A stretch of 64,000 bases of DNA from Krasilnikovia cinnamomea (GTDB lineage Bacteria > Actinomycetota > Actinomycetes > Mycobacteriales > Micromonosporaceae): the NCBI RefSeq assembly GCF_004217545.1, contig NZ_SHKY01000001.1, forward strand, positions 1,674,001 through 1,738,000. The letters run 5' to 3'. The notes beneath the pieces were generated by a model, which did not search any database, was not told the DNA's origin, and saw nothing but the letters and a program-made list of their open reading frames with translations. How positions within the stretch are numbered: position 1 is the first letter of the stretch; each line of letters starts with the position of its first letter. The position numbers and the translations under genes were made by a program. Shown here piece after piece: positions 26,379-34,871 of this stretch.

Positions 26379-28006
26379 CCGGCGCTCCGGCAGAACGGGA
26401 GCCCGGCGGTGTCCCGCGCGCCGACGTCGAGGGACTCGGCGTACCGGGTGCGGGTGTGCTCGTTGTCGGCGAAGCGGGTGAACGCCTCGCGCAGCAGCGC
26501 GCACCGGCGCTCGTTGCCCGCGGGCGTGCGGTCGAATCCGGCCATCTCCAGCGCGATCCGGTTGTCCAGCAGCGACAGCTGGCGGCGCGCCACCCGGTCC
26601 GCATAGGTCTGGTTGGCGGCCACGGTCCCGGCACCGACCACCGCCAGCACCACCAGCACCCAGGTCAGGGCCCGGTACGGGCGGCGCCGCCGGCCGGTCA
26701 GCGCGACGGCACCGAGCGCCAGCAGCAGCCCACCGGCGGCCGCGGTGACCCCGGAGTCACGCCAGCCCTGCCCCCACCGCCCGAGTCCGGCGAAACGCTG
26801 GACGTCGGCGTTGAGGCTGGCCAGCGCGGCGCCCAGGAGCAGCAGGCTGACCGCGACGGCGCCGGCCCCGAGCAGTTGCCCCCGGTCGAGCGGAGCCAGC
26901 CGGGGCAGGTCCCGGGTGGCGTGCCACACCAGCAGGCCGAGCGCGGCGAGCGCCAGCAGCGGCAGCACCCCCACCGGCCAGGCCGCGCCCGCGCCGTCCG
27001 CCGCGCGGGCCCAGCCCAGCGGCGGCAGCCAGGCCCCCAGCCGCAGCGGGAACGCCGCGAGCGCGCCGGGGCCCAGGGCCACATCGGAGCCCTTGTAGCA
27101 GTCGCCCGCCCGGCAGTAGCCCGCGATGATCACGCGGATGGTCAGGAAGATGGGCAGGAACCCCAGCCAGCACGCGGCGACGGCGCGGGCGGCGGGACCG
27201 GTGCAGGCCCGCCGCCAGTCCAGCCCCGACACCCAGCGGGCGCGGGCCAGCACGGTGACGGTCAGCAGCGGGAGGGCGAGCGCGGCCAGCTCGTTGAAGC
27301 AGGCGATCGCGGCACCGGCCAGCGCGGCGGCCGCGGCCCGGCGCCAGCCGAGCCGGAAGTCTCCGGTACGCACCAGCCGGGCGAACGCCGCGGCGAGCCC
27401 GAGCACCAGCGCCGACGTGGTCAGGTACAACGCGCCGAAGAGGATGAACACCGTGGTGTCGCCCGCCGCGACGCAGCAGCCGCCCACCGCGAACGGCAGC
27501 ACCGCGGACAGCCGCGACGGCGCGGTGCCGAACACCCGCCCGCGCGCGACGACGCATTCGGCGAAGACCACGGCGGCGACCGACAGCAGTACGGCCGCCG
27601 CGCAGGTGACCAGCCGCAACGCGATGTTCGCGGGCAGGTGCAGCAGGTCGGTGAGCAGGTAGACGCCGAGGTCGATGATCGCCTCGACCATCCGCCCCAG
27701 CGGCCGGAAGTTGCCCAGCCGCAGGTACGTGGGAAGCACGTCGATGGTGCCCGTGACGATGCCCAGCGGGTCGGTGCGGTACCGCCCGCCGTGCCAGTAG
27801 ATGTTGAACCGGTGGTCTCCCGACGGCGCCAGCGTGGTCAGCGGCACCAGCACGATCAGCGGGATCAGCGCGGCGCGCAGCACCGCCCGGCGCCACAGCC
27901 GGCGGACCGGCACGGCGTCCGGTGGCCCGGCGGCGGGCGCGGCGGGCGCGGGCGGGGTCCCGGGCCGCGGCACCTTGCTCACCACATCGACGGTCACACG
28001 GGGCAA
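26375..28006 (-). CDS. Polytopic membrane protein, candidate sugar transferase of a Gtr module
   Basis: A 543-residue protein with about eleven hydrophobic helices. The first loop after helix 1 has HRFNIYWHGGRYRTDPLG. Large extracytoplasmic loops and the order polytopic protein-GtrB-GtrA, with short overlaps, match the three-component glucosylation modules where the third member moves the sugar from lipid to polymer. I do not recognise a catalytic motif with confidence. The start is TTG at 28006 or GTG at 27997. Confidence 0.75.
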   Translation of the reverse strand: MPRVTVDVVSKVPRPGTPPAPAAPAAGPPDAVPVRRLWRRAVLRAALIPLIVLVPLTTLAPSGDHRFNIYWHGGRYRTDPLGIVTGTIDVLPTYLRLGNFRPLGRMVEAIIDLGVYLLTDLLHLPANIALRLVTCAAAVLLSVAAVVFAECVVARGRVFGTAPSRLSAVLPFAVGGCCVAAGDTTVFILFGALYLTTSALVLGLAAAFARLVRTGDFRLGWRRAAAAALAGAAIACFNELAALALPLLTVTVLARARWVSGLDWRRACTGPAARAVAACWLGFLPIFLTIRVIIAGYCRAGDCYKGSDVALGPGALAAFPLRLGAWLPPLGWARAADGAGAAWPVGVLPLLALAALGLLVWHATRDLPRLAPLDRGQLLGAGAVAVSLLLLGAALASLNADVQRFAGLGRWGQGWRDSGVTAAAGGLLLALGAVALTGRRRRPYRALTWVLVVLAVVGAGTVAANQTYADRVARRQLSLLDNRIALEMAGFDRTPAGNERRCALLREAFTRFADNEHTRTRYAESLDVGARDTAGLPFCRSAG

Positions 28007-28040
28007 AACGACCCCGGCCGGTTTCCGTTGCGCGTCCCCG

Positions 28041-29918
28041 TCAGCTGACCACGGCGTCGCTGCGTTCGGGGCGGCGCTGGCCGGGCACCCCGCTGGTCAG
28101 CTCCTCGTAGAGGCGGGCGTAGAGGCGGGCGTTGGCGGACCACGTACGCTCCTGGCGCACCCAGGCCGCACCGGCCTCGGCCAGCTCACGGCGGCGGTCG
28201 GGGTCGGCCAGCAGGCGGCGCAGCACCGTGACGAGCGAGCCCGGATCGCCCGCCGTGAACAGCTCGGCGGCGCCGCTCTCCCGGGCGATGCCGGCCAGCG
28301 CGCGCACGTCGGACAGCACCACCGCGCGGCCGGTGGCGAACGCCTCGAACGGCTTCAGCGGAGTGACCAGGTGGCAGACCTCGGTGGGGCGGCGCGGCAC
28401 CACGAAGACGTCGATCAGGCTGTAGTAGCGCAGCACCTGATCGTGCGGCACCTGCCCGGTGAAGTGCACACCGGACGCGCCGAGGTCCGCGGCGAGCTGC
28501 TGGAGGTTCTCGCGTTCCACGCCGTCACCGACGATCAGCAGGGCGACCCGGCCGTCGAGCCGCGCGTACGCGCGCAGGAGCGTGTCGATGCCCTCGTACT
28601 CGGCCAGGGAGGAGATGTAGCCGACGACCGTGGTGTCGGCCGGGATGCCCAGCCGCTGCGCCAGGTCCGCGTCCCGGGACAGAACGGGGAACCGGTCGGT
28701 GTCCACGGCGTTGGGCACCACGTGGATCCGGTCACGGGGCACCCCGCCCAGGACGATCCGGTCGGCCATGACGTCGGCGAGCGTGACGACCCGGTCGGCC
28801 TCGCGGCGGCACCGGTCCTCCAGGTCCCGGCGCATGCGGTAGATGTCGGGCTCGCCGTACTTCGCCACCACCTCGGGGTAGTCCCAGCCCGCGCGCTGGA
28901 TCTGGCGGGACAGCCAGGTCTCCTCCCAGAAGCCGCGCGTCTCGTAGACGACCGGGATGCCGTACGCCTTGCCGATCGCCAGCGCGGTGAGGGCGTTGAG
29001 GTAGTTCGAGGCGGGGTGCAGTACGGCCGGGCGCAGTTGGCGGACCAGTTCGGCGGTGCGTTCGACGTGCTGGCTCAGCCACTGGTCCAGCGGCAGGGTG
29101 CCCTGGGCCGGACCTTGGACGCGGTGGTAGGTGATGCCGTCGACGACCGCGTCGGTATCGGCGCCGAAGCCGAGTTCCGTGGCGACGTGCGGGTCCAGGC
29201 CGGCGGCCTGCTGGGCGGTGGCGATGAAGTGGGTCCGCAGGGTGTAGCCCGCCTGCGCCTCGGGCAGGGACTTGCCGACCAGGTGCAGCACCCGGTTGGG
29301 CACGGGCTTGCCCGGGTCTCGGGGGGCCACGGACGGCACGAAGTCGCCCGAGAGCACCGCGTGTTCGCCGCGCAGGTGGATGACGGCGCGCCGGTCGTCG
29401 GGTTTGCCGCGTTCGGCGCAGTGCCGGGCCATCGCCTCGGCGCGCGCGAGGTAGCCGCTGCGGTGCAGGTCGCGCCGGAGGCGGCGGAACGTGGGCACGG
29501 CGATGGCGTCGGCGGCGCTGCGCTCGGCCAGCGCGAAGGCGGGCAGCACGTCGCCGCGTTCGGCCAGCGCGTCGAGCACCAGGGGGCCGAGGGCGGCGGG
29601 GAACTCCCGGCCGGCCGCGCGGTTCTGGTCGTACAGCTCCAGGGCGAGGTGGGCCTGGACCCGGTCGGAGTCGCGGACGCGTTCGGTGGTGGCGCGCAGC
29701 CGTTTGGCCTGCCGGCCCAGCGCCATGCGCAGCTGGCGCTGCTCCCACAGGGCGCTGCCGAGGATCGCGGCCACCACGAACAGCTCGACGATCAGCACGA
29801 GCCAGGAGCGGGTCGCTGCGGCGGTGGCCAGACCGGCGACCAGGACGCAGCCGAGCGCCCCGTAGCGCACCCGCCGCGGCACGCGGCGGGCCAGGTCTTT
29901 GACACGGCGGGCGGGCAT
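28041..29918 (-). CDS. Membrane-anchored GT4 glycosyltransferase
   Basis: A 625-residue protein. Two closely spaced N-terminal helices (about 20-50) are followed by a helical, probably coiled-coil region (60-190). A GT4 fold spans about 205-610: HLVGKSLPEAQAGYTLRTHF, YETRGFWEETWLSRQ, VVPNAVDTDRFPV, VGYISSLAEYEGIDTLL and the E-x7-E type EVCHLVTPLKPFEAFATG. It transfers a sugar from a nucleotide donor. The ATG at 29918 has AGGAG at 29923-29927. An in-frame extension beyond it is not coding. Divergent from wecB. Confidence 0.92.
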   Translation of the reverse strand: MPARRVKDLARRVPRRVRYGALGCVLVAGLATAAATRSWLVLIVELFVVAAILGSALWEQRQLRMALGRQAKRLRATTERVRDSDRVQAHLALELYDQNRAAGREFPAALGPLVLDALAERGDVLPAFALAERSAADAIAVPTFRRLRRDLHRSGYLARAEAMARHCAERGKPDDRRAVIHLRGEHAVLSGDFVPSVAPRDPGKPVPNRVLHLVGKSLPEAQAGYTLRTHFIATAQQAAGLDPHVATELGFGADTDAVVDGITYHRVQGPAQGTLPLDQWLSQHVERTAELVRQLRPAVLHPASNYLNALTALAIGKAYGIPVVYETRGFWEETWLSRQIQRAGWDYPEVVAKYGEPDIYRMRRDLEDRCRREADRVVTLADVMADRIVLGGVPRDRIHVVPNAVDTDRFPVLSRDADLAQRLGIPADTTVVGYISSLAEYEGIDTLLRAYARLDGRVALLIVGDGVERENLQQLAADLGASGVHFTGQVPHDQVLRYYSLIDVFVVPRRPTEVCHLVTPLKPFEAFATGRAVVLSDVRALAGIARESGAAELFTAGDPGSLVTVLRRLLADPDRRRELAEAGAAWVRQERTWSANARLYARLYEELTSGVPGQRRPERSDAVVS

Positions 29919-30071
29919 GCGAACTCCTAGTGCGTGCGGATCGGCCGACGCGGACGCGCCGCCCTTCGATGAACGAGGCGAAGCGGTGGGTTGTCGCGCT
30001 TTGTCCCGAATCCCTGCAGTATGCCCGGCGTTGTACAGCACGTTCCCCCGACGCACCGACGGAGGTTGTTC

Positions 30072-31148
30072 ATGCCCGGCCCCGTACTGCACGTCACCGG
30101 AGCGCGGCCCAACTTCCCCAAGGCCGCGCCGGTGTACCGGGCCCTCGCCGAGCGGGGGGTTTCGCAACAGCTCGTACACACCGGACAGCACTACGGGCAG
30201 CAGATGTTCGACGTGTTCCTGCGCCAGCTCGACCTGCCCCGCCCGGACGTCGACCTCGGCGTCGGATCGGGCAGCCACGCGGCCCAGACCGCGGCCGTGC
30301 TCACCGCCGTGGAGGACCTGCTCCTCGAACGCCGGCCCGCCCTGCTGGTCGTCTACGGCGACGTCAACTCGACCGTCGCCGCCGCCCTGGCCGCCGCGAA
30401 GCTCGGGATCCGCGTCGCGCACGTCGAGGCGGGGCTGCGCAGCTTCGACCGCACCATGCCCGAGGAAATCAACCGCGTGGTCACCGACCGCATCGCGGAC
30501 ACCCTTTTCGCCACCAGCCCCGACGCGGTCGCTCACCTGGGCAACGAGGGGATCGCGGCGGACCGCATCCACCTGGTCGGCAACCCGATGATCGACACGC
30601 TGCTGGCCCACCTGGACCGCTTCGACGCGGCGAAGGCCCGCGCCGAACACGGCCTCGACGGCCCGTACGTGGTGGCCACCCTGCACCGCCCGGCCAACGT
30701 GGACCACCCCGCCGACGCCGCCGAACTCGTCCACGCCGTGCACGCCGTCGCCGACCAGGCCGACGTCGTCCTGCCGCTGCACCCGCGCGGGCGGGAGCGG
30801 CTGCGGTCCGTGGGCCTGTTCACCCACCCCCGGGTCCGCGTGCTCGAACCCCTCGGGTACGTGGAGTTCCTCGGCCTGGTCCGGGGCGCCGAAGCCGTCG
30901 TCACCGACTCGGGTGGCGTGCAGGAGGAGACCACCGTCCTGGGCGTACCGTGCCTGACCATCCGCCCCAACACCGAACGGCCGGTCACCATCACGCACGG
31001 CACCAACCGCCTCGTCACCCGGGCCACGCTCGCCGCCGAGGTGGAGCAGCGGCTGCGCGCCGGGCGGCCACGGACGTGGCCGACCCCGCCCCTGTGGGAC
31101 GGCCACGCCGGGCAGCGGATCGCCGACGTCATCGTGCGCGAGATCTGA
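30072..31148 (+). CDS. wecB: UDP-N-acetylglucosamine 2-epimerase (non-hydrolysing)
   Basis: A 358-residue WecB/MnaA enzyme that interconverts UDP-GlcNAc and UDP-ManNAc. GARPNFPKAAPVYRAL, HTGQHYGQQMFDVFL, VYGDVNSTVAAALAAAKLG, HVEAGLRSFDRTMPEEINR, LHRPANVD and VTDSGGVQEETTVLG are diagnostic. ATG at 30072 has GGAGG at 30061-30065, six bases upstream. It is convergent with the methyltransferase gene, with only four bases between the stops. Confidence 0.96.
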   Translation: MPGPVLHVTGARPNFPKAAPVYRALAERGVSQQLVHTGQHYGQQMFDVFLRQLDLPRPDVDLGVGSGSHAAQTAAVLTAVEDLLLERRPALLVVYGDVNSTVAAALAAAKLGIRVAHVEAGLRSFDRTMPEEINRVVTDRIADTLFATSPDAVAHLGNEGIAADRIHLVGNPMIDTLLAHLDRFDAAKARAEHGLDGPYVVATLHRPANVDHPADAAELVHAVHAVADQADVVLPLHPRGRERLRSVGLFTHPRVRVLEPLGYVEFLGLVRGAEAVVTDSGGVQEETTVLGVPCLTIRPNTERPVTITHGTNRLVTRATLAAEVEQRLRAGRPRTWPTPPLWDGHAGQRIADVIVREI

Positions 31149-31152
31149 CCAC

Positions 31153-32184
31153 TCAGGACGGTACGGCCGACATCGTGGCGGCCGGGGGCGGCACGTACGC
31201 GAGCGCCGTGAACCGGCCGACCCCCGGGAACTCCGGCAGCGACGCCCCGAGCGCGGTGCTCGCCGCCCGGGCGCCCGGCCCGTCGTCCACCACCACCACC
31301 GCGTCACCGGTCAGCCGAGGGCCGAACACCCGCAGCGCGGCGCCGACCCGCCGGGCCGTGGCCATCCCCGCCGGCCCGTCCACCACCAGCAGGTCCACGT
31401 CGCGCACGTCCGTCAGGGCGGTCCACTCGTACCAGCCCGCGGTGTCGCTGCCCGGCCGGGCGTCCGACAGCGGCGCGTGGACGACCTCGGCGACCTGGGT
31501 CAGGCCGTGCGCGGCCGCCAGCGCCCGGATCCGCTCGGCGGCGTCCCGGTCGTGCTCCACCGCGACGAGGCGGCCACCGGCGGCCTCCACCGCGTACGCC
31601 AGCCACACCGCGGCCGAGCCCGCGCCGAGGGTGACCGCCACGGCGGGCCGCCGGGCGCGCACCAGGTGCAGCAGGCCGAGCAGGTCGGCGGCGCCGCACC
31701 CCGCGTCGGCCGAGAAGGGCATCGGGGCGCGCGGCGTCACCAGCCGGTACACCTGCAGCGCCGCCTCCGCCTCGCTGCTCTGCTCGCGCAGCAGCAGCCG
31801 GGTGACCTCCTGGGCGTCCCGGTCGTCGCGGGCCAGCCGCGCGGTCAGGTCCCGGTGCCGGGTGGCCGCCGCGACGCGTTCGGTCTCACCCGTGGCCACC
31901 AGCCGGCGCTGCGTCTCCTCCAGCAGCACCCGCAGGTCCCGCAGCGAGGCCCGCTGGGCGCGGATCAGCCCGCCGAGGCGCCGGGACAGTTGCAGGAGGC
32001 CGACGAGGGCCGCACCGAGGAGACCGGCCAGCAGCGTCATCGCGACGGCGCCCTGCCCGGCCGCCGAGGCTCCGGCCACGCCGAGGCACAGCACGACGAT
32101 CGTGATCAGGGCCATCCCCTGCCGCGACGTGAGGCTGTGCAGCCGCGCGATCTGGCCGCGGGCGAACCGCACCAGCGTGTTCAT
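31153..32184 (-). CDS. Membrane-anchored class I SAM methyltransferase-like protein
   Basis: A 343-residue protein. Two helices (about 22-60), then an Arg/Glu-rich coiled-coil region (65-140), then a Rossmann-type methyltransferase domain (160-330) with VAVTLGAGSAAVWLAYAVEA (SAM loop, GxGxxx-like), RLVAVEHDRDAAERI and VDLLVVDGPAG. The same helices-plus-coil layout occurs in the GT4 gene at 28041. It may methylate a glycan intermediate at the membrane. Promoter and ribosome site GGAGG precede the ATG at 32184. Confidence 0.82.
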   Translation of the reverse strand: MNTLVRFARGQIARLHSLTSRQGMALITIVVLCLGVAGASAAGQGAVAMTLLAGLLGAALVGLLQLSRRLGGLIRAQRASLRDLRVLLEETQRRLVATGETERVAAATRHRDLTARLARDDRDAQEVTRLLLREQSSEAEAALQVYRLVTPRAPMPFSADAGCGAADLLGLLHLVRARRPAVAVTLGAGSAAVWLAYAVEAAGGRLVAVEHDRDAAERIRALAAAHGLTQVAEVVHAPLSDARPGSDTAGWYEWTALTDVRDVDLLVVDGPAGMATARRVGAALRVFGPRLTGDAVVVVDDGPGARAASTALGASLPEFPGVGRFTALAYVPPPAATMSAVPS

Positions 32185-32219
32185 CCGTTCCCTCCGGTGC
32201 TGGTTGAGTGGACGTTTCG

Positions 32220-32247
32220 GTAACGCGCGCCGTCGGCGCCGCGTTAC
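32220..32247 (-). terminator. Hairpin between GT2 fusion gene and methyltransferase gene
   Basis: GTAACGCG (32220-32227) pairs perfectly with CGCGTTAC (32240-32247), and the 12 bases between can pair further. It starts 12 bases past the stop of the gene at 32259 and lies before the methyltransferase start. Confidence 0.65.
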
Positions 32248-32258
32248 GTCGGCGTTGG

Positions 32259-34781
32259 CTAGCGGGCCGGGGCCAGCGCGCCGCGCGGCACCGGCAGGGC
32301 GGCGCCGGGGCGGGCCAGCAGGTCACCGATGCGGGCCACGAAACGACCCGGGTGGTAGGCCGCGGCGGCGAGCTCGTACGCCTGCCGGCTGCGCGCGGCG
32401 TAGCGCCCGGGGTCGGCGGCGTACCGGGCCAGCGCGGTGGCCACGCCGTCCGGCTCGGCGTACACCGCGACGTCGCCGTACTGCGGGGCCAGCCGCTCGG
32501 GCAGCAGCACCACGCAGCCCGCCGCCGCGGCCTCCAGCACCGGCTGCGACCAGCGGCCCACCTCGTGCGGGTGCGGATAGTGCAGGTAGAAGTCGAGCTG
32601 GTGCAGGAAGGGACCGGGCTCCAGGTCGGACGCCTCGAAGCAGAGCCAGGACACCGGCGCCTCCGCGACCGGGCGCAGCCGGTCGGGCATCCGTACCCGG
32701 ATGTCCGCGTCGCGGCAGCGCCGCAGCACCGACAGGACCTCGGCTCGCTCGCCCGGCAGGCCGCCGGAGTCGCACAGGTCGACGCCGACCGTCGGGCGGC
32801 GCCCGGCGAGTCCGGCGCGCGGCCCCGCGCCGTCGGCGGGCGTGACGACGAACGGCAGGTCGTCGGGGAGCACCGGCACGCTGGGGTCCGCCTCCCGCAG
32901 CGCCCGCCGGATCGCCGGATCCTGCGGCCACCACACCGGATCGGCGCCGAACAGCTCCCGCGCGGCGGCGGCGCAGGCGGCCGTCGTGTACCGGTGGTCC
33001 GTGCCGTCGCCCCGCACCGGCGCCCGGTCGGCCACCACGACCACCCGCTGCGCCTGGATCCGTCCCGGGCGCCCACCGGCGAACTGCAGCACCGCCGCGT
33101 GCCGGACCAGCACCAGATCCGCGTCCGTACGCTGCCCGATCTCGACATGGTCGATCGCCCCGTCGTTCACCAGCTGCTGGATCTCCGCGATCGGCGAGAG
33201 GCGCCGCTGCCGGACGTACCGGTAGGTCTCCAGGTGGGCGACCGCGACCCGGCGGCCCGCCTGGACCAGGGCGCGCAGCTCCGCGACCGCGGCCCGCTGC
33301 GGGCTCTGCCAGAACCGCCAGTCGGCGACCATCACCACGTCGTAGTGGCGGGGCGAGGCGTTGTCGCCGGGGCGGCGGGTGAGGTGCTCCGGGGCCCGGA
33401 ACGGCCGCTCCACCGCGTCCCGCGGCCGGTACGGGTCCGCCTCACCGGCCGCGATCCGCTCGTGCCACCGCAGGTACGCCGAGCTGTACGCGACCCGGGC
33501 CGGATGCATCCAGTACGCCCGGATCTCGGCCCGCGACAGTGAGTGTTCCGACAGCCGGATCAGCGCCAGCGGCTCCATCTCCAGGTGGCGGATGGCGTCG
33601 ACGCCGAACGTCGCACCGATCCGTCCGATGTACTCGGAGTCCCCCGCCTTGCGTACCTCGTCGAAGTAGCCGATGCGCCGCACCACCTCGTCGCGCCGGA
33701 ACACCAGCGACGACGGGTTGAACCGCCCGCTGCGCACCCCCGGCCGGTTGATCAGCAGTTGGTCGGTGACCGACAGCCCGTCGGAGGTGGTGGCGACCAG
33801 CCGGGGCGCCGCCAGCAGCGGCCGCACCTGCGACTCCAGGCGGCGCGGATGCGACCAGTCGTCGGCGTCCTGGAACGCGACGAAGTCGCCGCCGCACGCC
33901 GCGAGTCCCGCGTTGCGGGCCGCGTACGTGCCCGCGTTGACCGCCAGCTTGACCAGCCGCACCCGGGAGTCGAGGGCCACCACGGCGGCCAGCTCGGCGT
34001 CGTACTCCGGCGGGGAGCCGTCGTCGACGAGGACGACTTCCAGGTTTTGCCACGTCTGCGCGAGGATCGACCGGACCGCCGTGTGCAGGCTGCGGTCCGG
34101 CCGGTACGCGGGCACCACCACGGACACCTGGTGCGGGGCCGGCACCGGCTCGACCGCGGCCGTGCCGAGCCGGTCGAACGGGGTGGGTGCGTCCGGGTCG
34201 AGCAGCACCGGCGCGGGTTCGGGCAGCAGTGCCTGGAACCGCTCGAGCCACGGCTGCGGCTCGCGTCCCGCGACGGCGAAGGGGTTCGCCAGGTCGAGCA
34301 GGATCCCCACCCGGGTGGTCCGCTTCATGTCGGGGTACGCGGCCAGCAGCTCGGGCACCCGGTCGGGTCCCTGCTCGGCCAGCACCAACTGGGCGTGCAG
34401 CCCCTGGTGCACGGCCGACAGCGCGGACGGCCCGTACACCGCGTGCACGAGGTCGAGCAGGCCGAGCGCGTCCCGGCGGTCGTCGGGCCGCAGGTCCTGG
34501 AACGCCAGCAGTTGCGCGAGCGCGGCCAGCGCCCCGGGGTCGGCGGCGTCCTGCCGCCCGGTCAGCCAGGCCTGGTCCCCGGCGCGGGCGGCGCTCAGCA
34601 GCTCCGCCAGCGTCCCGGCGTCACCGAGGGCCGCCCGGGCCAGCAGGAGCCGGGCGTCCTGGGACCTGTTCCGGATGGCGGTGACGGGCAGCGCGGAGCG
34701 CAGGGCGGGCCCGATGACCGCGATGTGATCGTCCAGCAGGGCCGTGGGATGGGTCGCCGACGCCGGCTGACGTTCTGGCAT
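32259..34781 (-). CDS. Large GT2 glycosyltransferase with C-terminal GT1-like domain
   Basis: An 840-residue protein in three parts. Residues 1-200 are helical and of unknown role. Residues ~217-420 are a GT2 GT-A fold (SVVVPAYRPDRSLHTAVRSI, LEVVLVDDGSPPEYD, GDFVAFQDADDWSHPRR with the DxDD metal motif). Residues ~485-830 resemble a GT-B fold ending in PHPHEVGRWSQPVLEAAAAG, the usual acidic-Glu glycine-rich donor site. Two catalytic domains in one chain would allow two sugar additions. Start ATG at 34781. It is transcribed away from no clear neighbour promoter; glnD ends 90 bases upstream. Confidence 0.88.
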   Translation of the reverse strand: MPERQPASATHPTALLDDHIAVIGPALRSALPVTAIRNRSQDARLLLARAALGDAGTLAELLSAARAGDQAWLTGRQDAADPGALAALAQLLAFQDLRPDDRRDALGLLDLVHAVYGPSALSAVHQGLHAQLVLAEQGPDRVPELLAAYPDMKRTTRVGILLDLANPFAVAGREPQPWLERFQALLPEPAPVLLDPDAPTPFDRLGTAAVEPVPAPHQVSVVVPAYRPDRSLHTAVRSILAQTWQNLEVVLVDDGSPPEYDAELAAVVALDSRVRLVKLAVNAGTYAARNAGLAACGGDFVAFQDADDWSHPRRLESQVRPLLAAPRLVATTSDGLSVTDQLLINRPGVRSGRFNPSSLVFRRDEVVRRIGYFDEVRKAGDSEYIGRIGATFGVDAIRHLEMEPLALIRLSEHSLSRAEIRAYWMHPARVAYSSAYLRWHERIAAGEADPYRPRDAVERPFRAPEHLTRRPGDNASPRHYDVVMVADWRFWQSPQRAAVAELRALVQAGRRVAVAHLETYRYVRQRRLSPIAEIQQLVNDGAIDHVEIGQRTDADLVLVRHAAVLQFAGGRPGRIQAQRVVVVADRAPVRGDGTDHRYTTAACAAAARELFGADPVWWPQDPAIRRALREADPSVPVLPDDLPFVVTPADGAGPRAGLAGRRPTVGVDLCDSGGLPGERAEVLSVLRRCRDADIRVRMPDRLRPVAEAPVSWLCFEASDLEPGPFLHQLDFYLHYPHPHEVGRWSQPVLEAAAAGCVVLLPERLAPQYGDVAVYAEPDGVATALARYAADPGRYAARSRQAYELAAAAYHPGRFVARIGDLLARPGAALPVPRGALAPAR

Positions 34782-34804
34782 GCTGCGCGCGCACCTCTTC
34801 GATC

Positions 34805-34825
34805 CGTCGGCGCCGGCCGCCGACG
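34805..34825 (-). terminator. GC-rich hairpin after glnD
   Basis: CGTCGGCG (34805-34812) and CGCCGACG (34818-34825) with a five-base loop, 47 bases past the glnD stop and before the GT2 gene. No T-tract. Confidence 0.5.
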
Positions 34826-34871
34826 CCCTCCCACTGCCAACGGCCCCGCCGCGCCGAGGTGACGCGCCGGA

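Noticed and set aside
29919..31307. N-terminal extension of the GT4 gene
   Set aside because: Antisense to wecB; the ATG at 29918 has a good ribosome site.
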